From assembly GCA_028723525.1 (NCBI GenBank), contig JAQYET010000034.1, positions 1-64,000 on the forward strand: DNA of 64,000 bases, read 5' to 3'. Under the pieces are notes generated by a model. It had not been told where the DNA came from. It did no database searches and saw only the letters and a list, made by a program, of their open reading frames with translations. Made by a program: the position numbers and the translations under genes. Below, piece after piece: positions 1 to 8,846 of the stretch. Positions within the stretch are counted from its first letter, which is position 1; each line of letters begins with the position of its first letter. This DNA comes from Prevotellaceae bacterium (GTDB taxonomy: Bacteria; Bacteroidota; Bacteroidia; Bacteroidales; Bacteroidaceae).

Positions 1-73
1 GAAATTGCCCGGTAAAATCGCCGAAATTGCAATGCAAAATCGGCGATTTTACCGGGCAATTTCGCCGATTTTA
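1..73. repeat. Four-unit 22-bp-period dyad array, copy 1 (left end cut by window)
   Basis: Units lie at 12-29, 34-51 and 56-73, with the end of a first unit at 1-7; spacers are 4 bp and the period is exactly 22 bp. The unit follows the 17-bp dyad CAAWWTCGSCGAWWTTG after one leading G. The AA or TT choice in the arms makes bases 1-24 and 40-63 a perfect 24-bp inverted repeat with a 15-nt loop, so this copy could fold into a long hairpin. It is the same family as the arrays at 10149, 29011, 42269 and 52563. Function is unknown. Confidence 0.9.
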
Positions 74-303
74 CTTTGCCATAGATATGCTTCTTAGGAG
101 CGAAAGATAATCAACGGGAGTGCTGTTTGACATCTGTCGCAATTCAACAGATTTTTTTTTCGCCCCAACTTTTGGATAAGAGCGCGCATTTTCTGCCCCG
201 ACTCTTGGTTAAACACCAATCGGTCATTAGAACACTTAATTACCTATTGAGGTTAGAGAACGAAATGCCACGGGAAGAATGGAGGTAAAAGCGATTAAAA
301 ATC
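74..303. other. Intergenic stretch with no recognised gene
   Basis: No open frame of convincing size, no tRNA-like fold and no clear promoter were seen between the repeat array and the terminator of the downstream gene. It probably belongs to the spacer between the sus-type operon and whatever lies left of the window. Confidence 0.5.
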
Positions 304-335
304 AACCCCGACCGATTTTCTGATCGGTCGGGGTT
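304..335 (-). terminator. Intrinsic terminator of the sus-type operon
   Basis: Bases 304-316 and 323-335 form a perfect 13-bp GC-rich inverted repeat with a 6-nt loop. Read on the minus strand the stem is followed by a T-rich run. It lies about 40 bp after the last sus-type gene, so the transcription unit appears to end here and not to continue into further genes. Confidence 0.85.
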
Positions 336-374
336 AAGACTTATCTCACGGTTGAGTGAAATCCGTTGTTTCTG

Positions 375-1481
375 TTATTCCGAAATGATTGCGAACATTC
401 CGGTGATGTCATTGAAGTAGAAACTGTAGTTGCCGGCAGGCACTGTGATGTTGGAAGATGAGTTCAGAATGCCCTCTGCCGTGTATTTGGCATCAGAAAC
501 GGTGAAGTCGGCTCCCCAGCTTGTGTCCCATTTACCGTCGGCGCGGAACTTCAGTCCGCCGTCTTTCGACAGTGTTGTGCTCGCATACCAGTTGTGCGGA
601 GTGACCTGAGTCATAACAACGTCTTTTTCGTCGTCGTTAGCCCAGCTGTTGAAGTCGCCCACAATACCTATCGAAGCATATTCCGAAGGATTTTGGTTTT
701 CCAACTTTGTCCAAGAATATTGCATGGTGTTGAGGTTCATTTCCAACTTCCACAGCCCTGCCTCGGGCGAATGTATCGCGCCGCCGTTGGACATTTCGAG
801 CACGCCTGTCATGGCTGTAGAGCCGTCTTTGTCCTTAGTGGTGTTGTAGCAGAGGTCCCAGTTGCCGAGATTATTCTCATCCCAAGCCTTCACGTTACCG
901 TCAAGCCTGCCATAGTAGGCAAACACGTTGACATCGGTTTGGAACATCGCGCCCTCCTTTGCCTTGTCTGCATTCCAGCCGGAGAAGTCGCCGAAGAGAT
1001 AGAGCACGGTCCTTGTGGGAGCCGGTGTGATGCTGAAATCAATCACTCCGGCATCAACGAGCAGTGCCTGACCGTCCTTAACGGCGTTAAGAAGCACGCG
1101 TGCCGAATATTTGTGGGTCTCTATCTTCTTGCCGAAAACCTTAACGACGTAGTCCTGAAGGTCGGTCTTGCTTACCGTTCCCTCAAGTGTGGCGTTTATC
1201 TTTGCCGGTTTGCAGTTCACCTCTGTTGCCAAAACCTCTATTCGTGCGTTTGCAAAGGTGTAGCCCTGCGGCAGTTCTCCGGCATTCAAGGTGAACACCG
1301 GCACTGCATCTTCTACCATGCCAAGGTCTATGTCGCCCGTAGCCGATGCCTTGACACCGGGGATTTGCACGCCATCTTCCTGAGGATTCGACTGCGGAGT
1401 CGCCCAGTCGGTGAAGTCTTCGCTGCAGGCTGTGAACAACAAGCCTGCGAGCGAGAGTATTAAAAATGATATTTTTTTCAT
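375..1481 (-). CDS. SusF/SusE-type surface glycan-binding lipoprotein
   Basis: A 368-residue surface lipoprotein. The N-terminus is a lipoprotein signal (lipobox LFTAC, Cys19), followed by acidic SEDF residues of the kind linked to surface export in Bacteroidetes. Two starch-binding-like beta domains are suggested by the related motifs LFGDFSGWN (about residue 162) and VGDFNSWAND (about 274), the latter half matching the SusF carbohydrate-binding module pattern. By analogy with SusF it would bind alpha-glucan at the cell surface without cleaving it. It is the last gene of the run susC-susD-susE-this gene, 26 bp after the SusE-type gene and directly before a strong terminator. The specificity for starch is inference from neighbours. 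Confidence 0.82.
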   Translation of the reverse strand: MKKISFLILSLAGLLFTACSEDFTDWATPQSNPQEDGVQIPGVKASATGDIDLGMVEDAVPVFTLNAGELPQGYTFANARIEVLATEVNCKPAKINATLEGTVSKTDLQDYVVKVFGKKIETHKYSARVLLNAVKDGQALLVDAGVIDFSITPAPTRTVLYLFGDFSGWNADKAKEGAMFQTDVNVFAYYGRLDGNVKAWDENNLGNWDLCYNTTKDKDGSTAMTGVLEMSNGGAIHSPEAGLWKLEMNLNTMQYSWTKLENQNPSEYASIGIVGDFNSWANDDEKDVVMTQVTPHNWYASTTLSKDGGLKFRADGKWDTSWGADFTVSDAKYTAEGILNSSSNITVPAGNYSFYFNDITGMFAIISE

Positions 1482-1507
1482 GTCTTAATCATTTGTTATG
1501 TTATTCT

Positions 1508-2659
1508 TTACTTTATATCACCGGTGTCGTTGGCGAAGTTGATGTAGAGTTTCTGACCTGCAGCGACCACGATGCGCTGCTGGTCGTTGCCCGCTCCGCG
1601 GTAAACGAGTTTCTTGTCGAACACCATGAACTCCGATTTCCACCAGTCGAAGCCCGGTATCTTGACGTATGCACGCAGTCCGGAGTCTTCGTTTGAGGGG
1701 TGTGAGAAGGCAGGAGATACGAAGTCGCCGTCCTTTGTTGTCGGCACATCAAACGAGCAACCGGCTTCCTGTTCTGCCCAAGCTGCTGCGGGAGTGACAG
1801 GACCCATGAGCCAAACATCAGGCTTGTTGAAGTCGATATTATACACAACCTTGCCGCCTGCTACCGATGTCGTGGCAATAACCAAATACCAACCCGGCTT
1901 AGTGCTCTTGATGTTTCCGTCGTCGTTTTTCTGTATCTCGCCTGCGAGATCACCGCCTATGACAACCTTGTCGTAGCCCAGTTCGTTGCCGTTCCAAGCC
2001 TTTTCGGTGTTGAACTTAATTCCTGCGTCGTCAATCCATACCATGCGCCAGAACACGTTAGGGGCACTGTGCACGGGAACCATCGCAGGAGCGGTGTCCC
2101 ACTTCCATTCGTTGAAACCGCCGATAACGTAGATTTGCTCCGGTGTTGTGACAGGAGGCAGAGAGTATTCCACGAGCACCTGTGGGAGTTCCACGATGTT
2201 AGAAAGTATCTCCGAGCCCTCAACGGCATCGCCGTATGCAGTCACCTGCACTGCCTTTGCACGCAGATAAACCTTCACGTTCACAGGGAAGTCATATTCG
2301 GTCTTGCCCTTTGCCTGAAGTTTCTCGGTGATAGTGGCAGCCAGCGAAGCAGCGTCGATGGAGAGCGTTGCGCTGTTCTGTGCCGGAACAACTTCGAAAG
2401 CGTCGCTCATGTCGGCATTGAGAGAAGCCTCGAGAGAGTAGTCGGTGCTTGCCGGGAAACCGTAATCGGGCTGTGAGCAAGTCACGTTTATCTTTCCGGA
2501 ATTTGCCAAGTCGATTACCGCATTGGCTATTGCCGGGGTGTTGAGGACAAACGTTGTCGGGTTGCTCACCGTCGGGTTGGAGTCGTTATCCTCGTCGCAT
2601 GCAGTGAAAAGGCATACGCCCATCACCAGCATCAATATTGACTTTATTGTTTTGTTCAT
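1508..2659 (-). CDS. SusE-type surface glycan-binding lipoprotein
   Basis: A 383-residue lipoprotein with lipobox LFTAC (Cys21) followed by DEDND, a likely surface-export signal. Residues about 30-150 resemble the N-terminal SusE/SusF immunoglobulin-like domain; then come two carbohydrate-binding-like domains, the first opening with VIGGFNEWKWD (about 184) and the second with the shorter motif WLMGPV (about 283). The role would be non-catalytic capture of oligosaccharide for the SusC/SusD importer. It lies 69 bp after susD and 26 bp before the SusF-like gene, in the same operon. It differs from the next gene in sequence, so the two are diverged paralogues and not a recent duplication. Confidence 0.82.
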   Translation of the reverse strand: MNKTIKSILMLVMGVCLFTACDEDNDSNPTVSNPTTFVLNTPAIANAVIDLANSGKINVTCSQPDYGFPASTDYSLEASLNADMSDAFEVVPAQNSATLSIDAASLAATITEKLQAKGKTEYDFPVNVKVYLRAKAVQVTAYGDAVEGSEILSNIVELPQVLVEYSLPPVTTPEQIYVIGGFNEWKWDTAPAMVPVHSAPNVFWRMVWIDDAGIKFNTEKAWNGNELGYDKVVIGGDLAGEIQKNDDGNIKSTKPGWYLVIATTSVAGGKVVYNIDFNKPDVWLMGPVTPAAAWAEQEAGCSFDVPTTKDGDFVSPAFSHPSNEDSGLRAYVKIPGFDWWKSEFMVFDKKLVYRGAGNDQQRIVVAAGQKLYINFANDTGDIK

Positions 2660-2728
2660 TGTTGTTTTCCTTTATTAGGGCGGTCCGTTGCCGGTAGCCG
2701 CCCGTTAATGATTAACTGTTGCGGGTTA

Positions 2729-4345
2729 TCATTTGTAGCCTTCGTTCTGCTTCATGTTGCCGTTTGCAACGAGGTCTTTTGCCGGAATAGCAAAGATGTT
2801 GCGGTATTCGGCGAAGTCTCTGCCCTCGAAAGAGCCACCCTTCCATTGCCAGTTGTAGCCGTTGTTGCCACCAAACTTGCCGAAGCGGATGAGAGTGGGG
2901 CGGCGTATGCCCTCGAAATAGAACTCACGGCTCCACTCGTCGAGGAGGTCGTTGAGCGTGAACGAGCCTGAAGCGCGCTCCTGAGCATGGGCACGCCTGC
3001 GCAGGTCGTTGATACATCTTGTGCCCTCTTCTGTGGTGTTGCCACCGTTCATGCGTGCTGTCGCCTCGGCGTATGCGAGATAAGCCTCAGCCACTCGGAA
3101 GAGGAAGAAGTCGGTGTCGGCAAATGTAGGACTCTTGCCGGCACTGCCGTCGGTCTTGAAGTTGGTGAACTTAGCCACTGCAAAGCCGTCGGTGAAGCTG
3201 CCACGCTTGATGTTGTCGAGTTCGCGTTCCACTCCGCAGAACAGTGCGCGGTCGTCTCCTGCTATCTCGGCAGTCTCATACGACTCCTTGTGAGGCACTT
3301 CGCCAATGGGGAAGAACTTCTTCACGAGGTTCGGACGGGCGCGGTTTCCCGACCAGCCTTCGCTGATACCGTTGGTTGCCGCAGGGTCATTCGGGTTGGC
3401 ATGGACGTCTTTATCGAATGTGGAAGCGATGAGAAACTCCGAGCATCCCCACTGAGTTGTGGTTATACCGTCGGCAAACAACGGCAGCACTGCCTCGTAA
3501 GCAGCATCGGTTTCACCGTTATCGCCCATGAAAAGCATCTGATACGGAGTCCAAACGCCCACGCCGCGGGTGTTGAGTCGATAGCTCGACGACATCACTT
3601 TCTTGGCATACTCTGCGGCTTTTCCCCACTGCGGTGTCCCGGTATATACCTCAGCGTTGAGGTAGAGACGCATAAGCAGGAACCACGCGGCAGCCTTGTC
3701 TGCGCGACCATAGCCCGAGTCGGTTGACTTCTTTGCCACGGCAGCCGACAGGAGGGGCTCAATCTCGGTCAGTTCTTTCTCCAACCAAGCAAACACTTCT
3801 GCCCTTTTCATCTGTCCCGGCTTCTCAATCCTTTCGGCGAAGGGGATGTTTCCCCAGCCGTCCATCATCAAGTAGTACTGCAAAGCACGCACGAAACGTA
3901 TTTCGGCAGTCATGGTCGGGTCGTAGTCTGACGCCACATTGAGATACTGGTTGCAGTAACTGATGCCCAAAGCGAGTCGCTGGTAATACATTGCAAGCAT
4001 GGGATGAGAGGCGTCATAGACGTTGTCGATGAACGTTGCGATACCATCGTCGCCCCAACCGCACATCGCTTCGTCGGTGGTAAGTTCGTTGGAGTTCCAC
4101 ATTTGGCGCACAAGTCCGGTGAAACCTGCATCGGGATAGACGATGTCTGTTGACCCACCGCCTTCGTTTCCCTCCATTGCGAGGTTGGCGTAGCACTTGT
4201 TGAACAAGCCCTCTACCTTGTAATCGGTGGCTTTGTTCGGGTCGAGCACGTTCTCATCCACGTCGAGGTCGCCTACGCATGAGGTAAACCCTAACGCCAA
4301 AGCCATTGCTGCGGCAGGCAGGATATATTTGAATATTCTTTTCAT
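2729..4345 (-). CDS. susD: SusD/RagB-family nutrient-binding lipoprotein
   Basis: A 538-residue SusD homologue. The signal peptide ends in lipobox GFTSC (Cys23). The body has SusD-family features: an N-terminal helical SusD-like segment (LDPNKATDYKVEGLFNKC region), TPR-like helices (LRRRAHAQERA region near 450) and the C-terminal RagB segment with the typical EWSREFYFEGIRRPTLIRFGKF block (about 470-490). The protein forms the lid of the SusC channel and delivers glycan to it. It is 24 bp downstream of susC. The symbol follows the family; the substrate (starch or maltooligosaccharide) is inferred from the SusE/F-type partners and the linked SLC45-type permease. Confidence 0.93.
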   Translation of the reverse strand: MKRIFKYILPAAAMALALGFTSCVGDLDVDENVLDPNKATDYKVEGLFNKCYANLAMEGNEGGGSTDIVYPDAGFTGLVRQMWNSNELTTDEAMCGWGDDGIATFIDNVYDASHPMLAMYYQRLALGISYCNQYLNVASDYDPTMTAEIRFVRALQYYLMMDGWGNIPFAERIEKPGQMKRAEVFAWLEKELTEIEPLLSAAVAKKSTDSGYGRADKAAAWFLLMRLYLNAEVYTGTPQWGKAAEYAKKVMSSSYRLNTRGVGVWTPYQMLFMGDNGETDAAYEAVLPLFADGITTTQWGCSEFLIASTFDKDVHANPNDPAATNGISEGWSGNRARPNLVKKFFPIGEVPHKESYETAEIAGDDRALFCGVERELDNIKRGSFTDGFAVAKFTNFKTDGSAGKSPTFADTDFFLFRVAEAYLAYAEATARMNGGNTTEEGTRCINDLRRRAHAQERASGSFTLNDLLDEWSREFYFEGIRRPTLIRFGKFGGNNGYNWQWKGGSFEGRDFAEYRNIFAIPAKDLVANGNMKQNEGYK

Positions 4346-4369
4346 AACTGTTGTCTTGTTGATTGATTG

Positions 4370-7300
4370 TTAGAAATTGATGTTCAGTCCCACGATGAAC
4401 GAGCGCGGACGCGGATAGACATTGTTGTCAAGTCCGGATGCAACCTCGGGGTCGAGACCGTCGTAATCAGTCACCGTGAACACGTTTGCTGCGGTGGCGT
4501 AGATGCGTCCGTTGAGACCTTTCCAGCCTGCCGATTTGAAGATGTTTGTGAAACTGTAACCCAATGTTATGTTATTGAGTTTCAGGAACGAAGCGTTCTT
4601 TACGTGGATGTCGGACAAACGACTCTGAAGTTCGTCGTGTTGCCACTTGTAGTCGAGCACTGCCACCGGGCGGTTTGCTATGTAAGAACTCTGTGCCCAC
4701 ACTGCAGACGGACTGGTGTTGAACGCTCCTGCGAACACATCATTATATACATAGTTGCCAATGCTTGCACGGAGAGAGAAGCCCAAATCCCAGTTCTTAT
4801 ACTCCAATCGCGATGCCAGTCCCATCGTGACGGGTGCTGCCGGACTCTTGTATAAGTACTTGTCTTTCTCGTTTATTTCGCCGTCGCCGTTGCGGTCAAC
4901 CACCAATCCTTCTATCGGACGCCCATTCTTGTCATACACTTGCTGGTAAACGTAGAACGAGTTGGCGGCATATCCGGTCTGGTTTGCCTGTATAGGGACT
5001 CCCTGTCCCACCTTGCGGTCGGTGTTAGCCACCGGGTCTCCGGTTGCAGAAACGCCGCTGAGGTCGGTAATCAGGTTCTTGTTGTATGTGAAGTTGTAGT
5101 CGATGGTCCAGAACCAGTCCTTAGACTGTATCGCCTTCCAGTTCAATGTCACTTCAACACCGGTGTTCTTCAGCGAACCGATGTTCTGAACTCCCTCGTT
5201 GGTGAAGCCGAACAGTGCCGCCAGAGGTGCGCGGTTGAGCAGGTCGGTGGTCTTGCGTACATACCAATCTATGCTACCTGTGAGCCTCTGGTCGAATATT
5301 CCCCAGTCGAGTCCGATGTTATATGTGGTGGTGGTTTCCCACTTCAGTTTGTCGTTATAGTTGTCCGGACGATAGAGTATGCCTTCGCCCACCAGCGGGT
5401 AGAAACCGTTCGTACCCTTGTTTTGCGAGTAAGTGGCAACCCATCCGTAGTCGTCGATGATGTCACCGTCCTGCTGTCCGGTCATACCCCAGCCCAAACG
5501 GAGTTTCAAGTCAGACAGCCATGCAATCTTGCGGAACTCGTTTTCGTCCTTAATCTTCCATGCAAAGGCGAATGATGGGAACCATGCCCAGTGCTCCTTG
5601 AACTTGGAAGAGCCGTCGTCGCGCACCGTTGCGGTGAACATGTAGCGGTTCATCAGGGTGTAGTTGGCGCGCCCGAAGAACGAAACAAGGAAGTGTTCCG
5701 ACTTGAAGTTTTCCGGAACATGCGGACGTGCAGTGCCTGCGAGTGCTGCGTCATTGTTCGTTGTGGGGTAATAAGAAACGTAATCTTTGTAGTGTTTGCG
5801 CCAGTATCTCTGGTATTCATATCCCGCCATGATGTCGAAGTGGTGCTTTTCGCTGAAGTCCTTGAAATACTGTGCGTAGGCACTCAACTGATAGTTGCGG
5901 CGCAAGGCGTTCTCTTTCCCGTAGTTACCGAAGTAAATATTGTCTGCATGTGCAGGCGAAGCGTTCTTGCTTTCGCGCGACTGCAGGAGGTCCATACCGA
6001 GCGTAAGGTGGAGTCGGAGGTCTTCAAATCCGTGCACCTTATAGTCGATGTCTGCGCTACCAATGAACTGACGGTTGTATGCTTTGTCGTCCCAGATGTT
6101 TCTGTCGAGCATCGAGAGCGGGTTCTTTGTTGCGGTATTGATAATTGTGTTGGGCCAACTTTTGTCGTTGAGAGCCGAACCTCCCTGCACCCATTGGAAG
6201 TATCCGCCGAAGTTTGAGAGTGTCCGGTCGCTCACTCCCTTATGAAACTCAGATGTGAAGGCGTATGGATCTTGTGTCGGGTCGAACCAAACGGCTGCAC
6301 CGATGGCACCGGTGTTGGCAAAGGTTGACCTTGCATACATTCCTTTAGCGTTGAGGTTGAGCGTAAGGTGATCGTTGAGTAACGACGGATTGAGGTTGAG
6401 CGAAGCCGTAGCACGCTTGTAATCGGAGGTCTTCAATATACCCTGCTGGTCGGTGAAGCCTACCGAAACGCGATATGGGAGGTTCTCTCCCACCGAGCCG
6501 GAGAGCGTCACATTGTGGTCATGACTTACCGCAGTGCGATAGATAAGGTCCTGCCAGTTGGTGTTAGCCGTACCGAGATAGCTGTATGGTTCGCTGTCTG
6601 TGCCGAACACCTCGGCAATGAACTCGCGATACCTTGCGGCATCCATGACATCTATTGTCTTCTGTTTCACGCTCACCGTTGCACTTCCCGAGTAGGAGAC
6701 AGACAACGGTTGCCCGCGGCGTCCCTTCTTGGTTGTGATTATGATAACGCCGTTAGAGCCTCGGCTACCGTAGATTGCGGTGGCAGAAGCATCCTTGAGC
6801 ACATTGTACGACTCAATATCCTGAGGATTGACAGAGGCGAGAAGATTGCTCACTCCGCCCACTCCCTGATTGTCCATTGCCAGCCCGTCGATGACCACAA
6901 GCGGGTCATTGCTCGCACTAAGCGACGAACCGCCGCGCACACGTATCTGCGCACCGCCTCCGGGAGTTCCGTCTCCGGCAGTCACATTCACGCCGGCAAT
7001 CTTTCCGGCGAGCATGTCCTGCGCACTCACAACAACGCCCTTGTTCTTCCCATCGGGCTTCAAGGCTGTCACGCTACCCGTAAGGTCGCCCTTCTTCACG
7101 GCTCCATAACCGATTACCACGACCTCGTTGAGAGCCTGTGCAGCGTCTTCCTGCATCGTGATGACCATGTTCGGCGAAGCAGAAACCTTGACATCCTGAT
7201 ATCCTATAGAGGAAATCATGAGAGTGGTCCCTGCCGGAGCCTCAATAGTGAAGTTGCCTTCAAGGTCGGTAATGGCACCTCCCGTCTGCCCGTCGATGCG

Positions 7301-7450
7301 TACTGTGGCACCGATTACCGGTTCGCCGGCAGCATCCTTCACCTGACCCGACGCAACATTATGCTGCGCACGAGCCCCCACAGATAGGAACAGCCCTAAC
7401 AATAGGATAAGAATCCGCACGGGGACTCTACTTTTTACCTGTTTCATCAT
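4370..7450 (-). CDS. susC: SusC/RagA-family TonB-dependent outer-membrane importer
   Basis: A 1026-residue TonB-dependent transporter. In order: a signal peptide; a carboxypeptidase-regulatory-like beta domain (about 30-110, with GQVKDAAGEPVIGATV); a TonB-box-like stretch with EVVVIGYGAVKKGDLTGSV; a plug domain (about 135-245, with IRVRGGSSLSASNDPLVVIDG and the AIYGSRGSNGVIIITTKKG block); and a long beta-barrel ending in Phe (INF), as outer-membrane proteins do. It imports oligosaccharides across the outer membrane with SusD. It is the first gene of the operon, transcribed away from the LacI-type regulator. A candidate promoter sits at 7586-7593 and a LacI operator at 7648-7663. Confidence 0.95.
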   Translation of the reverse strand: MMKQVKSRVPVRILILLLGLFLSVGARAQHNVASGQVKDAAGEPVIGATVRIDGQTGGAITDLEGNFTIEAPAGTTLMISSIGYQDVKVSASPNMVITMQEDAAQALNEVVVIGYGAVKKGDLTGSVTALKPDGKNKGVVVSAQDMLAGKIAGVNVTAGDGTPGGGAQIRVRGGSSLSASNDPLVVIDGLAMDNQGVGGVSNLLASVNPQDIESYNVLKDASATAIYGSRGSNGVIIITTKKGRRGQPLSVSYSGSATVSVKQKTIDVMDAARYREFIAEVFGTDSEPYSYLGTANTNWQDLIYRTAVSHDHNVTLSGSVGENLPYRVSVGFTDQQGILKTSDYKRATASLNLNPSLLNDHLTLNLNAKGMYARSTFANTGAIGAAVWFDPTQDPYAFTSEFHKGVSDRTLSNFGGYFQWVQGGSALNDKSWPNTIINTATKNPLSMLDRNIWDDKAYNRQFIGSADIDYKVHGFEDLRLHLTLGMDLLQSRESKNASPAHADNIYFGNYGKENALRRNYQLSAYAQYFKDFSEKHHFDIMAGYEYQRYWRKHYKDYVSYYPTTNNDAALAGTARPHVPENFKSEHFLVSFFGRANYTLMNRYMFTATVRDDGSSKFKEHWAWFPSFAFAWKIKDENEFRKIAWLSDLKLRLGWGMTGQQDGDIIDDYGWVATYSQNKGTNGFYPLVGEGILYRPDNYNDKLKWETTTTYNIGLDWGIFDQRLTGSIDWYVRKTTDLLNRAPLAALFGFTNEGVQNIGSLKNTGVEVTLNWKAIQSKDWFWTIDYNFTYNKNLITDLSGVSATGDPVANTDRKVGQGVPIQANQTGYAANSFYVYQQVYDKNGRPIEGLVVDRNGDGEINEKDKYLYKSPAAPVTMGLASRLEYKNWDLGFSLRASIGNYVYNDVFAGAFNTSPSAVWAQSSYIANRPVAVLDYKWQHDELQSRLSDIHVKNASFLKLNNITLGYSFTNIFKSAGWKGLNGRIYATAANVFTVTDYDGLDPEVASGLDNNVYPRPRSFIVGLNINF

Positions 7451-7585
7451 TTACATTGCTTTTTTAAGTTAGTGATTTTATTAAAATTGTTTTTTATGAA
7501 TCTGATTGTCAATGTCATCTTAAAATAGATGGATTCGTCACGAACCCGTAGTTTGATGTGCGCCCTTCCGAGGGTTTTCACTTTG

Positions 7586-7593
7586 CAAAATTA
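7586..7593 (-). promoter_or_regulatory. Candidate -7 box of the susC operon promoter
   Basis: On the minus strand this reads TAATTTTG, matching the Bacteroidetes -7 consensus TAnnTTTG. I see no good TTTG at the -33 position, which would suit an activated promoter. It predicts a leader of about 125 nt before susC. The LacI-type operator lies about 55 bp upstream of this box, a position more typical of activation than of repression. Confidence 0.5.
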
Positions 7594-7647
7594 ACTTTAA
7601 AAGTGTTACGTGATACCTCACATACCGATATATTTCACTATTTTTGC

Positions 7648-7663
7648 ATGCAAACGTTTGCAT
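7648..7663. promoter_or_regulatory. LacI-family operator, perfect 16-bp palindrome
   Basis: ATGCAAACGTTTGCAT is a perfect palindrome with the central CG and flanking AAAC/GTTT typical of LacI/GalR-family operators. It lies between divergent susC and the lacI-type gene, about 118 bp before the regulator's start. It is the obvious binding site for the adjacent regulator, controlling the importer operon and possibly itself. A weaker, imperfect site (TGCG...CGCA around AACGTTT) is at about 7744-7760. Confidence 0.82.
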
Positions 7664-7717
7664 AAACTCATCCGTATAATTAAATATAAGGTACGCGCGT
7701 TATTAGGAAAAAATAAA

Positions 7718-7725
7718 TAATTTTG
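7718..7725 (+). promoter_or_regulatory. Candidate -7 box for the lacI-type gene
   Basis: TAATTTTG matches TAnnTTTG; no clear -33 TTTG is seen. The implied start, at about 7732, falls at the ATG of the 17-codon upstream ORF (7731-7784), so that ORF could be read from a nearly leaderless transcript. Confidence 0.45.
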
Positions 7726-7730
7726 CAACC

Positions 7731-7784
7731 ATGAAGGCGATATTGCGCAACGTTTACGCACTTGCCTTGCACGGAATACTATGA
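7731..7784 (+). CDS. Possible 17-codon upstream ORF overlapping the lacI-type start
   Basis: The frame MKAILRNVYALALHGIL starts 5 bp after the -7 box and ends in a TGA that overlaps the ATG of the regulator gene (ATGA). This arrangement permits translational coupling. No homology is recognised and the ORF is so short that it may be chance; the case rests on its position between promoter and regulator start. Confidence 0.3.
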   Translation: MKAILRNVYALALHGIL

Positions 7785-8815
7785 CAGCAACAAACGGAAA
7801 CATCTCGATAACGATGAAAGACATTGCCCGCGAGCTGGGAGTGTCGGTGGCAACGGTGTCGCGTGCGCTGAAAGACAGTCCGAGGATAAGCACCGAGCAG
7901 AAGGAGAGGATAAAGACTTTTGCCCGGGAGCACAACTTCTATCCCAACCTCACTGCCGAACAACTGCGCCACAACCGCGTGCGCCCGTCGAACATCATCG
8001 GCGTGATTATGCCGCAGATAGCCCACTACTACTTCTCCACGATACTCTCGGGCATAGAGAAACAGGCAAGGATAAGGGGCTATAACATCATTGTGGCGCA
8101 GAGCGAAGAACGCTATGACCTTGAGAGGATAATATGCGAGCACTTCATCGAAAACCGCGTCTGCGGAGTGATTGTGGCACAGGCGAAGGACACGGTGAAG
8201 TATGACCACTTCGAGAAACTCAACGACATGGGCATTCCGCTCGTGTTTTACGACCGCATCTGCACCGGCATCAACGCCAGCAGAGTGGTGGTTGACGACT
8301 ACATGGGGGCATTCACCGCAGTGACACACCTCATCGAGACCGGCTGCCGGCGCATCGCTTTCTACGGCACATCGATGACTCTCGAAATCTCGAAAAACAG
8401 ATACAACGGCTATCGCGACGCCCTCCTGCGCCACGGACTGGAAGCCGACAGCTCGCTGGAGTTTATCTGCGACAACCGCGCCGATGCCGAAGTGCTCACA
8501 CCGGAGGTGCTGAAACGCCCCGCCCGCCCCGACGCTTTCTTCGCTATCAACGACGACACGGCGATAGGAATACTCTACACCGCTAAGCGAATGGGACTGA
8601 AAGTGCCCGACGAAGTGAGCGTATGCGGCTTCACCAACGGCGAACGTGCCGTGGCATGCGACCCTATGCTGACCACCGTTGAGCAACGGGGGCACATGGT
8701 TGGAGAAGAAGCCGTTGACGTGCTCGTGGCGCAAGTGGAGGGAATAACTCCCAAAGGCAAAGTGGAAAAGAAAGTGGTGAGAACACGGCTCGTGGTGAGG
8801 GGGACCACAAGATGA
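7781..8815 (+). CDS. LacI/GalR-family transcriptional regulator of sugar use
   Basis: A 344-residue regulator. An N-terminal LacI helix-turn-helix and hinge (ITMKDIARELGVSVATVSRAL, residues about 10-30) is followed by a periplasmic-binding-protein-like effector domain (about 72-340, with IIGVIMPQIAHYYFSTIL and DAFFAINDDTAIG). A start at the internal Met12 is also possible. It is divergent from susC and 31 bp before the sugar permease, so it probably controls both in response to a sugar such as maltose, with the palindrome at 7648 as its site. In Bacteroides thetaiotaomicron SusR does this job; a LacI regulator here is a different control scheme. Confidence 0.92.
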   Translation: MTATNGNISITMKDIARELGVSVATVSRALKDSPRISTEQKERIKTFAREHNFYPNLTAEQLRHNRVRPSNIIGVIMPQIAHYYFSTILSGIEKQARIRGYNIIVAQSEERYDLERIICEHFIENRVCGVIVAQAKDTVKYDHFEKLNDMGIPLVFYDRICTGINASRVVVDDYMGAFTAVTHLIETGCRRIAFYGTSMTLEISKNRYNGYRDALLRHGLEADSSLEFICDNRADAEVLTPEVLKRPARPDAFFAINDDTAIGILYTAKRMGLKVPDEVSVCGFTNGERAVACDPMLTTVEQRGHMVGEEAVDVLVAQVEGITPKGKVEKKVVRTRLVVRGTTR

Positions 8816-8846
8816 ACAGAAATAACAACAAAACGAAACAGAAATA

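Noticed and set aside
7754..8734. 326-residue frame antisense to the LacI-type gene
   Set aside because: A His- and Val-rich shadow with no known motifs; the plus-strand frame has a clear LacI fold and promoter.
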